Source: Plutella xylostella (taxonomy: Eukaryota; Arthropoda; Insecta; Lepidoptera; Plutellidae). Taken from it: a stretch of DNA of 64,000 nucleotides. Of this stretch, positions 12,001 to 24,800 are shown one piece after another (the stretch's first letter is position 1; each line of letters starts with the position of its first letter). The translations under genes and the position numbers were made by a program. Under the pieces are notes generated by a model. It did no database searches. It worked only from the letters and a program-made list of their open reading frames with translations, and was not told where the DNA came from. The stretch lies in assembly GCF_932276165.1 (NCBI RefSeq), contig NC_064001.1, positions 9,431,501 through 9,495,500 of the forward strand, in the 5' to 3' direction.

Positions 12001-14247
12001 TGTAAACCGTATCTAAGTTACATGATTGGTAATATTTTTATACTGAGTCTTTCGACGATGCAAAGTTATAATAATGTAAATAATGTGGCTGATAGCTGTA
12101 CTCTATTATGGGTGACCATTATGGCCGTTGGATGGGGAAGGCTGAGGATAGATTCTGGTATCCTCAAGGGAGCCCAAGGGTCAATTGTTGCCTAGTGACG
12201 ATATTATCAGCGTTCATTGTTTAAAACTTTTCTACTCTTAATGTTGTTGATGTTTTGTGGACTTCTGCGTCAAACCCTTTATCATCAGCTTGCTATCGTT
12301 CCCTGCCACTAGTCTAATACTTTCTTCAGCTCTATCAAATATCATCAGCATCTCTCAAAAACCCCTTCAAACACCCAATAAACCAAGTTTTACCTTACTT
12401 ACGGTACTAAAGCTCCTTTTTCGCCTCCGTTTCCAGGTAGTGAGGTACGAGGACTTCAGGAAGAAGAACAGCTCGCTGTACCAGGGCGTGGAGTGCTTCA
12501 AGCTGAACAAGCTCAAGCACGTGTACGCCGGCATGCTGCCCGAGAACCCGGTCAATGGACGCATCACGCTCATGAGATTTGGTAAAAATGACTTTACAAG
12601 GGTTATTATTTGGCGTCGCGTTGAAAGGTTTTGCTATGAGAATTTTGGGGAATTAACTTAGGTGTTACTCTATGCTTAATTTCGTAAGAATTGGCCCCGC
12701 CCCGTTTTTATGTGAAAGAGATCCACCTACTTACAAACTTTTAAAACAATAAATTTTCTGCTGATTGAGATTTTGCATGTCCAGCAGTGTTGGATGACGT
12801 CAATAATAAAGAAATTGCCAACAAATCGCTCCTAAACCAGCAGGTTTATTCATTTACGCTGATCATCCGGTAACTCAGAGATACTCTAGTTCAAAACCGG
12901 TTTTTATAAATAATTCATTAAATAATAAAATCTAGTCTAATCTCAATATTTCGCTAGGACTTTTAATTAAAATAAACTAACTATATCTACCTATATTGAT
13001 ATAATAGCAAGAGTTTCCTTTTCTTTTGGTTAGATCTAAACTTCTGACGTAAATGAGCAGCAATAAAAACAGTTGACATCTAACTATGACGCGCTATGTT
13101 GTAGAAAAACATAAATCTGTAGATTAATACAAAATCCATTGGCCTGTCTTACCTGTTTCTTAGAATTTAATCGTTGACTCTGTTTGAATAATTCATTATC
13201 TCTTCTTTGGGGTCAATGGCCACCGCTATAATCAATAATTCTATTCTATCGTACCCTAACGTACGTACGTATTTAGATTTTTAGAACCTAGTACCTGCCT
13301 GCTAACCTTTAATTTGTATTCCAGGCCGATGGGACTCAAAGGCGGTGCCGAACATAGAAGATGTGGTGCGATGCGCGTTGCTAATGGACGAGTTAGCAGT
13401 CATGCAGCCAAAACTACAAATCCTTGGAGTGACGATCATCGTTGACCTTGAGGGCCTCAGTTGGGGGCGACACGTGCGCCATCTGACGCCGACCGTGGCC
13501 AGTCAGATCGTCTCGTTGATGGGGGTGAGTCACCTCCTCGCAATCTATTTAGTCCTGGTACTTTGCCGAGATTTCGCACAAAAGTTATTTTGCAATATTG
13601 GACCAATAAAATAGCGAATTTTGTTTTTGCCGGTTTTTGTTGTCTGTTTACTAACAGTTTTTGTTGTTTTATGAGTTAGGTAAATGTAACAAAAAAGGCC
13701 AACGTTCTCATTATCATTATAATTTTATTTGTTGTTTAAATTCACGACTGCGAATCGCATATTGTTTTTGTTTTGCTTCTAATTAAGTGGTTCAAATGGC
13801 CTAGTAAAACTAATTTAACTTTTTCATTAGTCAGATGTCGCACTTTCAGTACTTTGTAGGTAATCACAATATATTTCTGTCCAACAGATCAACTTCCCGA
13901 TCTTCATGCACGGCATCCACATGATCAACTACTCGTGGATCCTGAACACTTTCTTCTACGTGTTCAAGCAGTTCATCCCCGCGGCTGCGATGGACCGCAT
14001 CCACTTCCACGGATACGACATGTCGTCGCTACACAAACACATCTCCCCTGAATTCCTGCCGCCCGAGTACGGTGGCACGTGCAGAAACATAGTGGCCATA
14101 GAAGAATGGATAGACAAAATCAATAAATATAAAGACGATTTTGTTGTCAGTGAATTGAGGGATCTAGGGTTTGTTATAAACGAGGAAGATGACAAGGTGG
14201 ATAAGCGTATACCGACGCTGAGTAGAGAATTATTGTTAGGTCGTTAA
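6043..14247 (+). CDS. CRAL-TRIO (Sec14-type) lipid-transfer protein, complete, five coding exons
   Basis: Cytosolic carrier for a hydrophobic ligand (retinoid, tocopherol or phosphoinositide-type lipid in this family); ligand unknown. Coding exons: 6051-6198 (ATG at 6051, acceptor just upstream), 6432-6526, 12437-12581, 13325-13524 and 13888-14247. All junctions are GT-AG and phases agree, giving 315 residues, usual for the family. Residues 50-81 carry the CRAL-TRIO N-terminal helix block (MDDAYLLRFLRCRRF). Residues about 130-290 form the binding core, with HGIHMINYSW at about 204-213, RIHFHG, and the LPPEYGG closing motif before a variable acidic tail. Nearest named relatives by motif are clavesin and alpha-tocopherol-transfer-like proteins; I cannot choose between them. 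Intron 2 (5.9 kb) is full of transposon debris. An AATAAA at 14612-14617 is a plausible poly(A) signal. Confidence 0.93.
6533..7367. other. CRAL-TRIO intron 2, proximal part
   Basis: No gene. A moderately GC-rich patch at 6640-6800 contains unassigned sequence with short inverted words; the rest is AT-rich. Confidence 0.35.
7368..7531. mobile_element. Palindromic MITE with CCAAGGCACATA ends
   Basis: Left end CCAAGGCACATAATGTGA and right end complementary (TCACTATGTGCCTTGG) continue inward through AGCGC blocks. Length about 164 bp, non-coding. Confidence 0.65.
7965..8171 (-). mobile_element. Helitron-like element with (GTCT)n core, copy 2
   Basis: Same family as 3711-3954, inverted: begins CTAGCTGTTCCCGCG and ends ATTAGTTAGGA on the + strand, with a short (AGAC)n tract at about 8118-8138. 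Complement ends are TCCTAAC...CTAG with flanking A and T, as expected for Helitron insertion. Confidence 0.75.
8198..8486 (-). CDS. Unrecognised exon with two CXXC pairs
   Basis: An open frame starting with ATG at 8486 runs 96 residues to a good donor (ACG|GTAAGT) at 8197-8192. It has CPNC and WCSGC pairs about 35 residues apart and an aromatic, His-rich C-terminal end (YEHYPPDEYEHC), like a zinc ribbon. It lies directly downstream of the Tc1-type transposase relic and directly before a Helitron copy, so the following exon is not visible. N-terminal zinc ribbons occur in Merlin/ISXO2-type transposases, but I see no catalytic domain. It may be a transposon exon or a host gene fragment. Confidence 0.4.
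9478..9700. repeat. Interspersed repeat with ACCGACTTCAAAAAAAGGAG start
   Basis: ACCGACTTCAAAAAAAGGAG followed by GAGGTTCTCAATTCG, a TATGTTCACCGATTACTCCG block and CCCCGAGGGTGGG. Similar starts recur at 10130 and 35800. It is a common insect-genome repeat by recall; class not determined. Confidence 0.5.
9957..10096 (-). mobile_element. SINE body fragment, copy 2
   Basis: Complement of the body at 5250-5395: CTCACGCCTTGTACTAATG, GCGGGGTAGGCAGAGGTGCA and CCATTTTACGGGCACATCC. The tRNA-like head is absent. It lies inside the transposase intron. Confidence 0.7.
10577..10854. mobile_element. Palindromic MITE with GGCAACCGAT ends
   Basis: Arms of about 97 bp, from GGCAACCGATTTTTTTTCCC inward to AACGCTCGTAGGT, are repeated in inverse at 10760-10854. 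The loop is about 80 bp. It lies just upstream of the Tc1-type transposase start and might include remains of that element's terminal repeat. Confidence 0.75.
10855..12436. other. CRAL-TRIO intron 2, distal part
   Basis: No gene recognised. Sequence around 12110-12200 (GGGTGACCATTATGG to GGGAGCCCAAGGG) is less AT-rich and looks like an old element fragment, not assigned. Confidence 0.35.
12582..13324. other. CRAL-TRIO intron 3
   Basis: Ordinary AT-rich intron; no repeat boundary or RNA gene identified. Confidence 0.4.
13525..13887. other. CRAL-TRIO intron 4
   Basis: Ordinary intron with GTGAGT donor and CCAACAG acceptor; nothing else seen. Confidence 0.5.
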
Positions 14248-15623
14248 GATTAATGTTAAATAGTAAATTTTATAGGAGATCTACAGAGTAAGATTTGTCC
14301 ACTATAATGTTGTAAGTATGTTGCAAGATTAGTTTTATGGCTTTTAAGTTTTAATGTACAAATACACTTTCTAATTTCGTTACTTTCTTAATTGTTATTC
14401 GTGTTTCGTGTTACCTTTAAAAACCGTACTTATGATGTTCCTTTCACCTGAATATGTGCAGTTAAGACTCAAGTAGGCTAATGAACCACCAAGATGTCCA
14501 AGATGTGTTAAATTTTCTCGACGAAGAATATTTAGTATATTCCGCAATGCTGCAATGGTATTCTATTGAACTGGTATGTGTGATATTATAATAGTTAAAA
14601 ACAATAATTAAAATAAAGTATTTTTGTATGATATATGTTTTAATTTTAGACTAGGTAAGTTGGGTACATTACCACATGCTATGAGAAAAGGAAGACCTAG
14701 CCATGGTACTACATCAGTCCTCTAACAAATAAATATAAATACTTAATAATAAATACCTCGAGGCATTAGTGAATGTAAAACACTGCAATTAGGAGAACAG
14801 TTAGTATAGAGGCGATATTATCATAGCAATAAATATTTACAGCTATGTGTAATGGTAATGGTTCAGTCACGAATTTACGAAATTATTACCTATGTTGCTT
14901 AACTTCATTTTAATCAAAAATTAAATTCTGTTGTAAGACAATTTATGCACATACTTTAACCGTGCTTGATTAATTATGTTGTCTCATTTAATTGGTAGCA
15001 ATCCTATAAACTCAATTTTGATTTGGAACCGTACAAACGACAAAATCTGCGTTTTTTGAATTCTACATTTTAGTAGTAGTTAACAATAAAATTTGTTATT
15101 GAAAAAGCTGATGCTACCGCCAAACGTAGCCGGAAGTCGCATGCGGTGGGAGTATAAACCGTTGGACAGCACCGGTGTTGTACCAGGCAATCATACATCG
15201 TGAAGAATCATCTCAATTCAATAATACACTACTAGCGCTAGCTAGGGCCGAGAAGTCGGAACCTCCAAAACAAAACACATCCTAGTGATGAAAATTGGAA
15301 ACTCTAGCACAGCTTGAACGATAAATGATTTGCGAAATGGACACACATATTAGCGCCCCTGACGTTAGTATCCGTGTGTTTTTAAGGAAGGTCAAATAAA
15401 CTCATAAATTGTGTTTATACAAGTGTACAAGATAAGTACGATTTTATTTATATTTCCACACGTCAGCAAACAGACTAGATACAATTATTACGAATGTAAT
15501 AGGAACTTGAAATTGCAACAAGCAAGGCATATTACAATTTATCAATGAATTTTATAGATTACATTTAGTGTGGTAGGTACATACAAAAAGGTACATAGAC
15601 ATAGTAGATAAGTAGTAGATATT
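14248..15623. other. Intergenic space between the two convergent genes
   Basis: Contains the CRAL-TRIO 3' UTR with AATAAA at 14612-14617 on the + strand and, for the convertase gene on the - strand, an AATAAA (TTTATT at 15443-15448) about 175 bases beyond its stop. The stretch 14640-15430 shows no gene. Confidence 0.55.
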
Positions 15624-15878
15624 TTAATAGTTTCTATGGTGTACTCTCAGCAATTCATCTTGCATTTGTTTGTAATTGGTATTAGCTGTTGGCATGGCAT
15701 TTTCATCATTTTCTGTGTTAAGGTTAGTCGCATACTGCTTGAAGTAGTTGAATATCTGTTGATAGCTGTAGTTGTTGTCATATCTTCTCGGCCCGTTTCT
15801 CATGTGATGGGGCATTTGGTAGGTTCCGTGGATAATAAGTTTGATAGATTCCAATTTGCCGCTGTTCTCTTCGTCTGA
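15624..15878 (-). CDS. PCSK1: PC1/3 last coding exon
   Basis: 84 residues and a stop. The first ~25 (GKLESIKLIIHGT) finish the P domain. The remaining tail is polar, Asn/Tyr/Gln-rich and has no hydrophobic segment, so the enzyme is predicted soluble. Vertebrate PC1/3 has a longer amphipathic tail for granule sorting; here it is only about 55 residues. Confidence 0.88.
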   Translation of the reverse strand, partial: SDEENSGKLESIKLIIHGTYQMPHHMRNGPRRYDNNYSYQQIFNYFKQYATNLNTENDENAMPTANTNYKQMQDELLRVHHRNY

Positions 15879-18800
15879 CTGTGAAGTTAGTACATATTTA
15901 ATTATTTGTTATTAATTTTATTTATGTAAAATGTTTAAATTATCTGAACTTTTGATTTCCCTACCTCATCAGTAAAACTAGCGACCCAAGCGCCTTTAGG
16001 GTTTTCTCCCCAAGTAGCCACTGAATTAAATGGCCATGCTGAAAAACCATTCGTCGAAGAATCTTTTGGACGAGCGGTAAGCACCGGGATTTTTGTACCT
16101 GTATGATGGGAATTTATAATTATTATATTTTCTAAAAAAAATTAAAAGGTAGTCAAAATATTCGCTTATTTGATGCTACCTCGAGATAGTTTCAACGCCC
16201 TCTATTATTGTCGGGGGGTGAACAAGATTCGCGGTCCACAAAACAAAGAGGGCCTTCAAGCGACATGCGGAGAACATTCTACCAGGATATCATAATACTA
16301 CAGCAAGTGTGTACCTCGAGGCGATGTGAGGCCGATCTGCAGAGCGCCGCGCCGACTGTAGGCGAGACTCACGACCAGTTGGACGTGTTCCACATAGTTC
16401 ACCAAACAGTCGTTGAGCACCTCAAAATAAACGTCTTGTGTTTTTCCTGTCTCGATCAAATTGTCGTTTTCGTTCAACCTGCAATACAAATGAAGATCAC
16501 TAAAAAACATAGCAAAAGATGAAGAGAAAAGTTTATAAGTACCTAGGTACATTTATCATTTAGTTATACGGTTGGAGAGGTTGGAGTTGGAGAGGTGGAA
16601 CCTAAAGAAGCTTTGGCAGGATTTATGAGGTCGATTCCTTTCTACAGAAAAGTAATTACTCTGTAATAATATCAATCAATAATAATAATAACATCATTAA
16701 TCAAAATCATTGTCATCATCAGTCTCTCCCAAGTAGGTGTGTAACATGTTAGTGTAACGTTATACAATTTTAAGTACCTAATGAGAAACTATCAGTTGTT
16801 AAATTAGTTACTTAATTTTATTCTAATCCTGTACCTAACGACCTAAAAAGTGCAAAGTTCACTGTTAGTTGCCTGCGAGTTAGTTAGTTTTAACTTTGGC
16901 TGGCAACTGACACAGTGTGTGGTGTGTCATTTTGCACCGCGCCGTCCATCGAAACATTGCTAACGTTGTACTAGGCGTGCATAAAGCTTAGAAGGTTAAA
17001 TCATTTGCGATAGAACGCCAACTGGCCAGCAACCGAGATCTTCGCCACTGAGATATTACAATACACTGGCAAAGGAATAGCGATCACCAAGGAGGTCAAC
17101 TTAGCTGGGCGTAGAGATCGCAACCAAAAGTGTAGACCGTTTCGATAACTACAACAATATGGATGTGGCTGGCGAAGTAATGTGAAGCAGGGGTACGGTT
17201 ACACTGGTGACGATAGGAAGACTCGAGAATACCGATTTGGAACAGTCGCATTGAAAGTAAGCGAACGTTGTACTAGGAGTGCAGAAATTCGAAAAGTATT
17301 CTGTTCATATAATCATACAGCAGGGCAGTCTACTCAGAATAATAACTGATACGTGGGTGAGTTTTTAATGTTTTTATACTTTTTATTGTCTCTCCACATA
17401 GAACTACGCGGACTCAGGAGTACTCTTCATATTATAGGTACTAACTTATGTTTAAACAACACAACACAACGCACTAGTGATGTAACGAATGTGTGTTTTT
17501 GGACATTCGCGAATGCGAATGCGAATGCGAATATCTGATATCGACATTCGCGAATGCGAATGCGAATGCGAATATTCAGTTTGTGTTAAAATTTGGGGCC
17601 ATTTGCATGGTTTGGTGACTATCTAGTACTGGACGAGGTACATTCCGTTCAAGACGCATTCCGAATCAGACTAGCCAATAATTGTCGCAGTTTTTTTTTT
17701 AAAGTACACTTTAGTTAGCCCCGTACCCGTAACTGTTACGACACATTGCGACTGTGTGCGGTTTCTGAGGACGACTTACACGAAACATTTAAAATATTTA
17801 AATCTATGGCTGTCTTGCTCTGACACTTCAGGGTTATTGGTAAAGTAGACCTGATCCTTTCAAGAGGTGATAGAGGAAGACATTTTCAGTCGATTGAACC
17901 ATATAATGCATTGTCCGAAACTTAACCATTTCTAACATATTGAATATGTAAGTTTTTTTTATGTTTTTCCAAAAATTTAAGCTTAAAACTGAAAATAAAA
18001 AAAAAACTATTTCAATAGCTTTTTGGTTGTTTTGCATAAATAAGTGACACCTAAAATTAACTAATTAAAAAAATCAAATGTGCATTAAATGACTTAAATT
18101 AGACACAATACCTCAAAATAGTTAAACATTAAAAAAATATTCAAAACGTAAAAACAAATAAGTTAAATTAAAAAAGAATGTCATATGACAATTTTTTTGT
18201 GCACTTCAGCTTAAAAACATTGTCAACTTATAAGCTTTCAAATAAGATATTTCAATATCAAAACGATTTAGGTATCACTAAGATATGGCCAAAACAACCA
18301 GAGAAATCGGAGAAAACTCAATAGAGGTTTCCATACTAAAGTCAACAGGACTGAAAACAATCACACTTTTTCACAATGTTGGTGATACCTAAATCGATTT
18401 GATATTGAAATATCTTATTTGGAAGCTTATAAGTTGATAATGTTTTAAAGCTGAAGTGCGTAAAAAATTGTCGTATGATATTCTTTTTAAATTAAACTTT
18501 TTTTTACGTTGTGAATATTAAAAAAAAATGTTTACCTCTTTTGAGGTAAGTATTATGTCTTATTTAAGTCAATTAATGCACATTTGATTATTTTACACTT
18601 TTTTATGCAAAACAACTAAAAAAATATTGAAATATGGCTAGTTTTTTTTATTTTCGGTGTTAAGCATAACAATTTGACAAAAAAATAAAAAAAACTTAAA
18701 TATTAAATATTTTAGAAATGGTTAAGTTTTGGATAATGCAATATAGGGTTCAATCGACTGAAAAAGGCCTTCCTCTATCACCTCCTGAAAGGATCAGGTC

Positions 18801-21800
18801 TACTTGCAAATAACCGTCTATACTGTCAAAATAAGCTTTTTTATTATGTTTAGGTCTTATGAAACTATTAACTATAATATGTAAAGTTTCATTTCCCAAA
18901 GTAAATAAATAATACCAAATGATAAAGTAAGACTGGAAATGTTATTAACAGGGTAATTTGTAATAAAAAGGTTATAGACGAATGGATTTAGATTTTGTTA
19001 ACCCATCTACCATTATTTTCAAATAGTTTTTTAATAAGTACAGATATTCGCAAACATTCGCACAAAATTTTGCGAATGCGAATGCGAATGCGAATATCCA
19101 AAAAAATGCGAATATTCGCGAATGCGAATGCGAATGCGAATATTCGTTACATCACTACAACGCACACACACACACAATATTTTTGGATGAGACTCTTTTT
19201 TTCACACCTAAACAAAATCTTATCGTTAAAACTTGCTTTAAATAATTGTAAATATTGTAATCATATTGTCAAACTTATAACACAACCTATAAAACTTCCC
19301 ACGGCTTAAAAACCATGCGACATAATATTATATCCCTTCGCCTCTCGTAAAAGCATTGCTGGCCAATGAACAAGAGCTTCGTTACTGAGACGACGCCATA
19401 CACTCACTATGAGAAAACAAGCAGTTGCAAGGTCAACTTTACTGGTTCGTCAATGTCGAATCCAATACCTTGAGACCTTTACTAAGCATTAGTTTGTATG
19501 AAAGTCGGCTGTGGAGCAGGGGTACAGTTATAGTGGTTACGCTACTAGAACGATCTTTGCGATTCATAATACCGATTTTCGACAGTCGTGTCGATAGTTA
19601 ACGAATGCTGTACTAGGAGCGCATGAATTTAAAAAGTACTAGCTGTTCCCGCGCGCTTCGCTTCGCCTTAAAAAGTTTTCCCGTGGGAATTCCGGGATAA
19701 AAAGTATCCTATGTTCTTTCCCAGGGTCTAGACCGTATGTATACCAAATTTCATTCAAATCCGTTCAGTAGTTTTGGCGTGAAAGAGTAACAGACAGACA
19801 GACAGACACAGTTACTTTCGCATTTATAATATTAGTTAGGATTAGGATTTGATAAAAGAAACAGATATTGGCTGGAAATAGGTCGCGGCGTTTTTGGGAA
19901 GCAGGAACAAATTAAATGTAGATAGGGTGTGGAAATTATAAAAAAAAACACTTTTTCGTTGGTGATTCCATCAGAAAATCTCTAGAAAATAAATAAATAC
20001 ATGGGGCCTTACCACAAAAACTTAGACAGTATTTAAAATTTGTTTAGTGCTGTGAAACGCCTACAAAATCTGTCAAATTTCGTTATAAACACTTGTTACA
20101 CAGTATTTAAAGTTTTATGTGCTAGTACAGCTATCGTTTCTCGTTGACACAACAACCGGCCAGTGATGGAGACCTTCGATACTGAGACGTCACCATACAC
20201 TCAGTAAGAGAAAATAAACAGATGCTGGGTCAACTTCACTGGTCCGTTCATGTCGACACCAATACGGATTGATCTTCGCGGCAAGTACAATTTGTATGAC
20301 TGTCGGTTATGTAGCAGGGGTATAGTTATACTAGTTACGTTAAAATGGATTCGTGGTACCGATTTAAAGGGAGTCTTGTCGACAGTTACCGAATGTTGTA
20401 CTAGGAATACATGAAATTAAAGTATTTAAAGAATGAAGCATCAGGTGATGGGTCTGGGAAGGGTGGCGTGGTCTACAATTGTCACATGCGGTCTCGTTGT
20501 GGACTTGTGGTTGGCAACTTACAATAGGCCACTTGGGGTGACTGGCTAATCTGGAAATTCTAGTAATAGTCCAGTCAAGGAATGAGGTGTAGAGTACTGT
20601 AGAGTGCGTGAGCAGGTAACTCAGCGATTCCTTCAGAAACTTGTTCAGGGGGCTTAGGTTGTTAACATACCAAAAGTCCTGACTCCTAGGTGATGAGCGG
20701 GGGGGAGGAGGGGGGGATAAAGATACGATTTTTTGGTTTTTTGCTTATATCTCAAAAACGGTGCATCGGAGAGAAATATTATAAACTACTAAAATGGAGG
20801 TCTTAAAATTATCTAAAACTTTTATACCATATGTTTTTTTCTAATTACTAACCGTTTTCGAGCTATTACCCACGGAAAAAATTGAAATTTACAAGTAAAG
20901 TATTCATGTCAAAAAATTCATAAACATTGCATCATATTGTCTTAACCAATTCATAAACGAAAAAAATTAAGAGGAAAGAAGTTGTAGATTTTTTTATTCC
21001 CTTTTAGAATATATTACATATGCTGGTCAATGTCCAACCCGCCTAAAGTTAGAGGTATTTTAAACTTGCATTTTGGTAAAGTCACTGACACAGCTCACCG
21101 AATTAGTAAGGTTAAGTGTGAGTAAAATAGCTGTACCTTTAGGTGGGTTGGACATTAACCAGCATATGTATATATATTCTAAAAGGGAATTTAAAAATGT
21201 ACAACTTCTTTTCTATTCATTTTTTTCATTTATCAATAGGTTTAGACAATATGATGCAATGTTTATGAATGTTTTGACATGAATACATTTTTCTTGTAAA
21301 TTTCAACTTTTTCCGAGGGTAATAGCTCGAAAACGGTTAGGAATTAGACAAAAACATATGATATAAAAGTTTTAGATAATTTTAAGAACTTTATTTCATT
21401 AGTTGAAAATATTTCTCTCCGATGCACCGTTTTCAAGATATAAGCTAAAAACCAAAAATTCGTACCTTTATCCCCCCCTCCTCCCCCCCGCTCATCACCT
21501 AGGAGTCAGGACTTTTGGTATGTTAACAACCTAAGCCCCCTGAACAAGTTTCTGAAGGAATCGCTTAGTTACCTGCTCACGCACTCTACACCTAATTTTG
21601 AGTCATTTATTGACTGGACTATAAGAGATACTTACATACCTAGTTATTTTTTAACCCTCTACTGCATGAATTATGAAGGGATTGAGATAAAAAATATTTT
21701 TTACTTGAATATCGTTTAATAAGGGATAATAACGACATTTTTAAGTAAAAAAAAAATTTAGCTACTTTAGTTTAGAAAAAAAAATTAGGAGCCAGAAATG

Positions 21801-24800
21801 GCTTCGTATGCACTGGTACTTGGTATATCTATGCCATTTATGGCTTCCCATGCACTACATAGACAGATATCAGTTTTTGTGAAAATATTTCATATAATTA
21901 ATTTTCTGATTAGACATACCAAAACTATAAACTTTTCATAATTGGATTGAAAAATGGTTAATTCTGTTTGTTTCTATCAAATTCAAACACAGCTAAAGCA
22001 GGTCCTCATCTCTACAGGTACAGTTTAACCTTTTTTTTGGGATGGTCCAGGAGATTCGTGTCTACCTGTAAGATTGTCTGTTCTGCTAGCATTTGATAAC
22101 ATTGAGGAGTCTCCCTTGCCATCTATCCTGGGATATGGTAGCTGGACTACTGCAGGAGGCAAATAAATACTATCACAATTCCTGAATTGCTTTATTACAG
22201 CTCTTTTTTCGGATCAGCAATTTATCAGTGACAAATTATTATTAAATCAGAACATATTTATATATTTAAATAATACAAGTAAATTTAGTTAATTAGTATA
22301 TTTTAAAATTTGGAAAATAAGTCATTAGTGAAATTACGTAAGGAGTCAACATCAGGTATTATATTTTTTTAGGTATAAATAAGCGAAGTATTTATTCTGA
22401 AAAGATAGGTTAAAAATCTAGTTAGTATGTACGAGTGCATAGGAAGCCATTTCTGGCATAAATATTATAGCTTCAACGCATAGGAAGCCAGAAATGGCTT
22501 TCTCAGATAATTGAGAAAATAAGATATATAAAACTAATAATAATTAATTAATTGACAAGTTCCAGAAAATATAAGGTATGCACAAAAAGAAAACATTTTT
22601 TTTACTACCAACAACGTACTTTTTATATTTTTTGCAGATTTTCAAAGTTTCAGAAAAATCACATTCACAGAAAGCAATCACTGCACCTGGGATAAGTTGC
22701 GATTATATTCGCAGATGACACATACCATGGACAAAAAAAATATGTTTATATAAACAAAGAAGTGACCAAAAGAATAGCGATATCATTTTTTAAATATTTT
22801 TTTTGGTTGGGGTAGAATAAAATATTGTAACACACCTAATTCATACCATCCGCGCGCGACACCATCGAGTCGCATCATGAGTCACCGCTACGCATCCACC
22901 GTACCTACGCGCCTCGCCCCCACGCTCGTCGCTCCGGTATATAAGGGCCGCGGCCGGCTCCAGCGGCCAGTCGTCTTACATGAGCGGTCGCTACCGAGCA
23001 CACTTCGGTACAACTTCTCGTGCTAACACGGTTCACGGGTATTGTGACAGTCAGTTTGCATCTGCAGTGGATCTTACCGTATTGTCACTATACTCCTAGT
23101 TAGGCTTATTTCTTTTAATTAGCGCTTACCGCTGTATGATAGATTATTTTAGCAATAGCAGTACTTTGCTTTATATAATTACAAGCTTCGCTTTCGTTTA
23201 GTTAACTTGTTTACATTCCGCTTTGGCTCATATACAGATTATTAGATTATTACGCGCATTGTAGGTATTTCTTTATCTTCTCTCTTAACAGTAGGTACTT
23301 ATGTAATTTACGCTTTCCGTAAACAATATTTTGTTTTATATTCAGTAAATACATAATGTTGCAAGTTGCTTTTCCAATTATTATATTCAGTTAGGTATTG
23401 CATTTAAAGTTAACCGAAAGAAATCATACCTAGTTAATTCTCTGAGATTATTTACATCGAATTCGCGTTACAGTAATAACTTTTATTATGTATAAACAAG
23501 TAACCATTTGATTTCATTTTATTGTTCTGTCAAATCATATTCATTGGTTCACAAGCTTGCATTTCATTTCATTTTCATAGCTTACTGCTAAGTTGCTATT
23601 TTTTGCTAAGTTGCTATATTTTGTTAAACTGCTATATTTTGTCAACGTGCTATATTTTGTTAACTCGCTATTTCAATGGCTTAATAATTTTGCAAGGCTT
23701 ACTATTTGAGTTATAGTGTAGGGATTAGGTATTATAATAAATCGAGCTATTTAGAGTTAGTATTACTAGTATTAGTCTATAGTTTCCTTGTTGACAGCTG
23801 TATGTTATATGTTTAATTGGTGAACGATAATATACATATCTTTGTTTTAGTAGATCTTGATTTTCATTTCTACTCGAACCCCTTACAAATTGGCGATCCA
23901 ACGTGGAGCTGTCACTCGAGAAACTTAGGCCTTTACCAGTACGAGTAGCTAGGATGGCTCAGAAAGCCGATGAAAAGCCAAAATCGAGCATTAGCATGTC
24001 AGATACTCAGTTTAAAGAACTCCTAACTACTGTGATGACCGGCATTTCAAGCGCCAGTCCTACCAGAACATTGAAGACCTTCACGAGTTGCACTGCCAGG
24101 TTTTCAGGAATAAGAGAATCATCCCAGGTTGAGTCATTTTTGGCCGCCGTCAACACTTTCAAAGAAGTAGAAAAGTTGGATGATGCACTTGCGCTGGCAG
24201 GCCTCCCACTAATATTGACTGACGATGCAGCAATTTGGTGGCAAGGTAGTAAAGATAACGTCCTAACATGGAAAGATTTCACGGATCGTTTACGTAGCAC
24301 ATTTGCGCCAAAGAAGATGGCCTATAAGATCTACCAAGAGATCATCGAAATCAAGCAGGACTCGCAAACGCCTACAGAAATCTTTGTAGCAGAAAAACGT
24401 GCATTGTTAGCACAGTTACCGAAACCGACCCATTCCGATCAACAACAAATTGATTTGGTATTTGGACAGATACGGTTCGAGATTCGTGAAAAGATATCAC
24501 GCAACAGCATTTCCTCATTCGATGAGCTCCTTATGAAGGCAAGAGATATCGAAAGGAATCTGTCTGAGAGAGATGATGCCAGTACAGTCGAATCGAAGCA
24601 AGATTACAAGCAGAAGAAAGCGCGTTCTCGTTGTAATTTTTGCAGATCATTTGGGCATACGTATGAAATATGTCGCAAACGACTCAGAGCTGATGAAATG
24701 GGACAACGAGTACCTCATTCTGAGACACAGCTGCTGTTGCTGAAACTGCTCCCCTGAATAAGCCGACATTTTCGTGTTACGGGTGTGGAGAACCCGGTGT

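Noticed and set aside
24007..24300. Minus-strand frame within gag.
   Set aside because: Shadow of the Gag coding frame.
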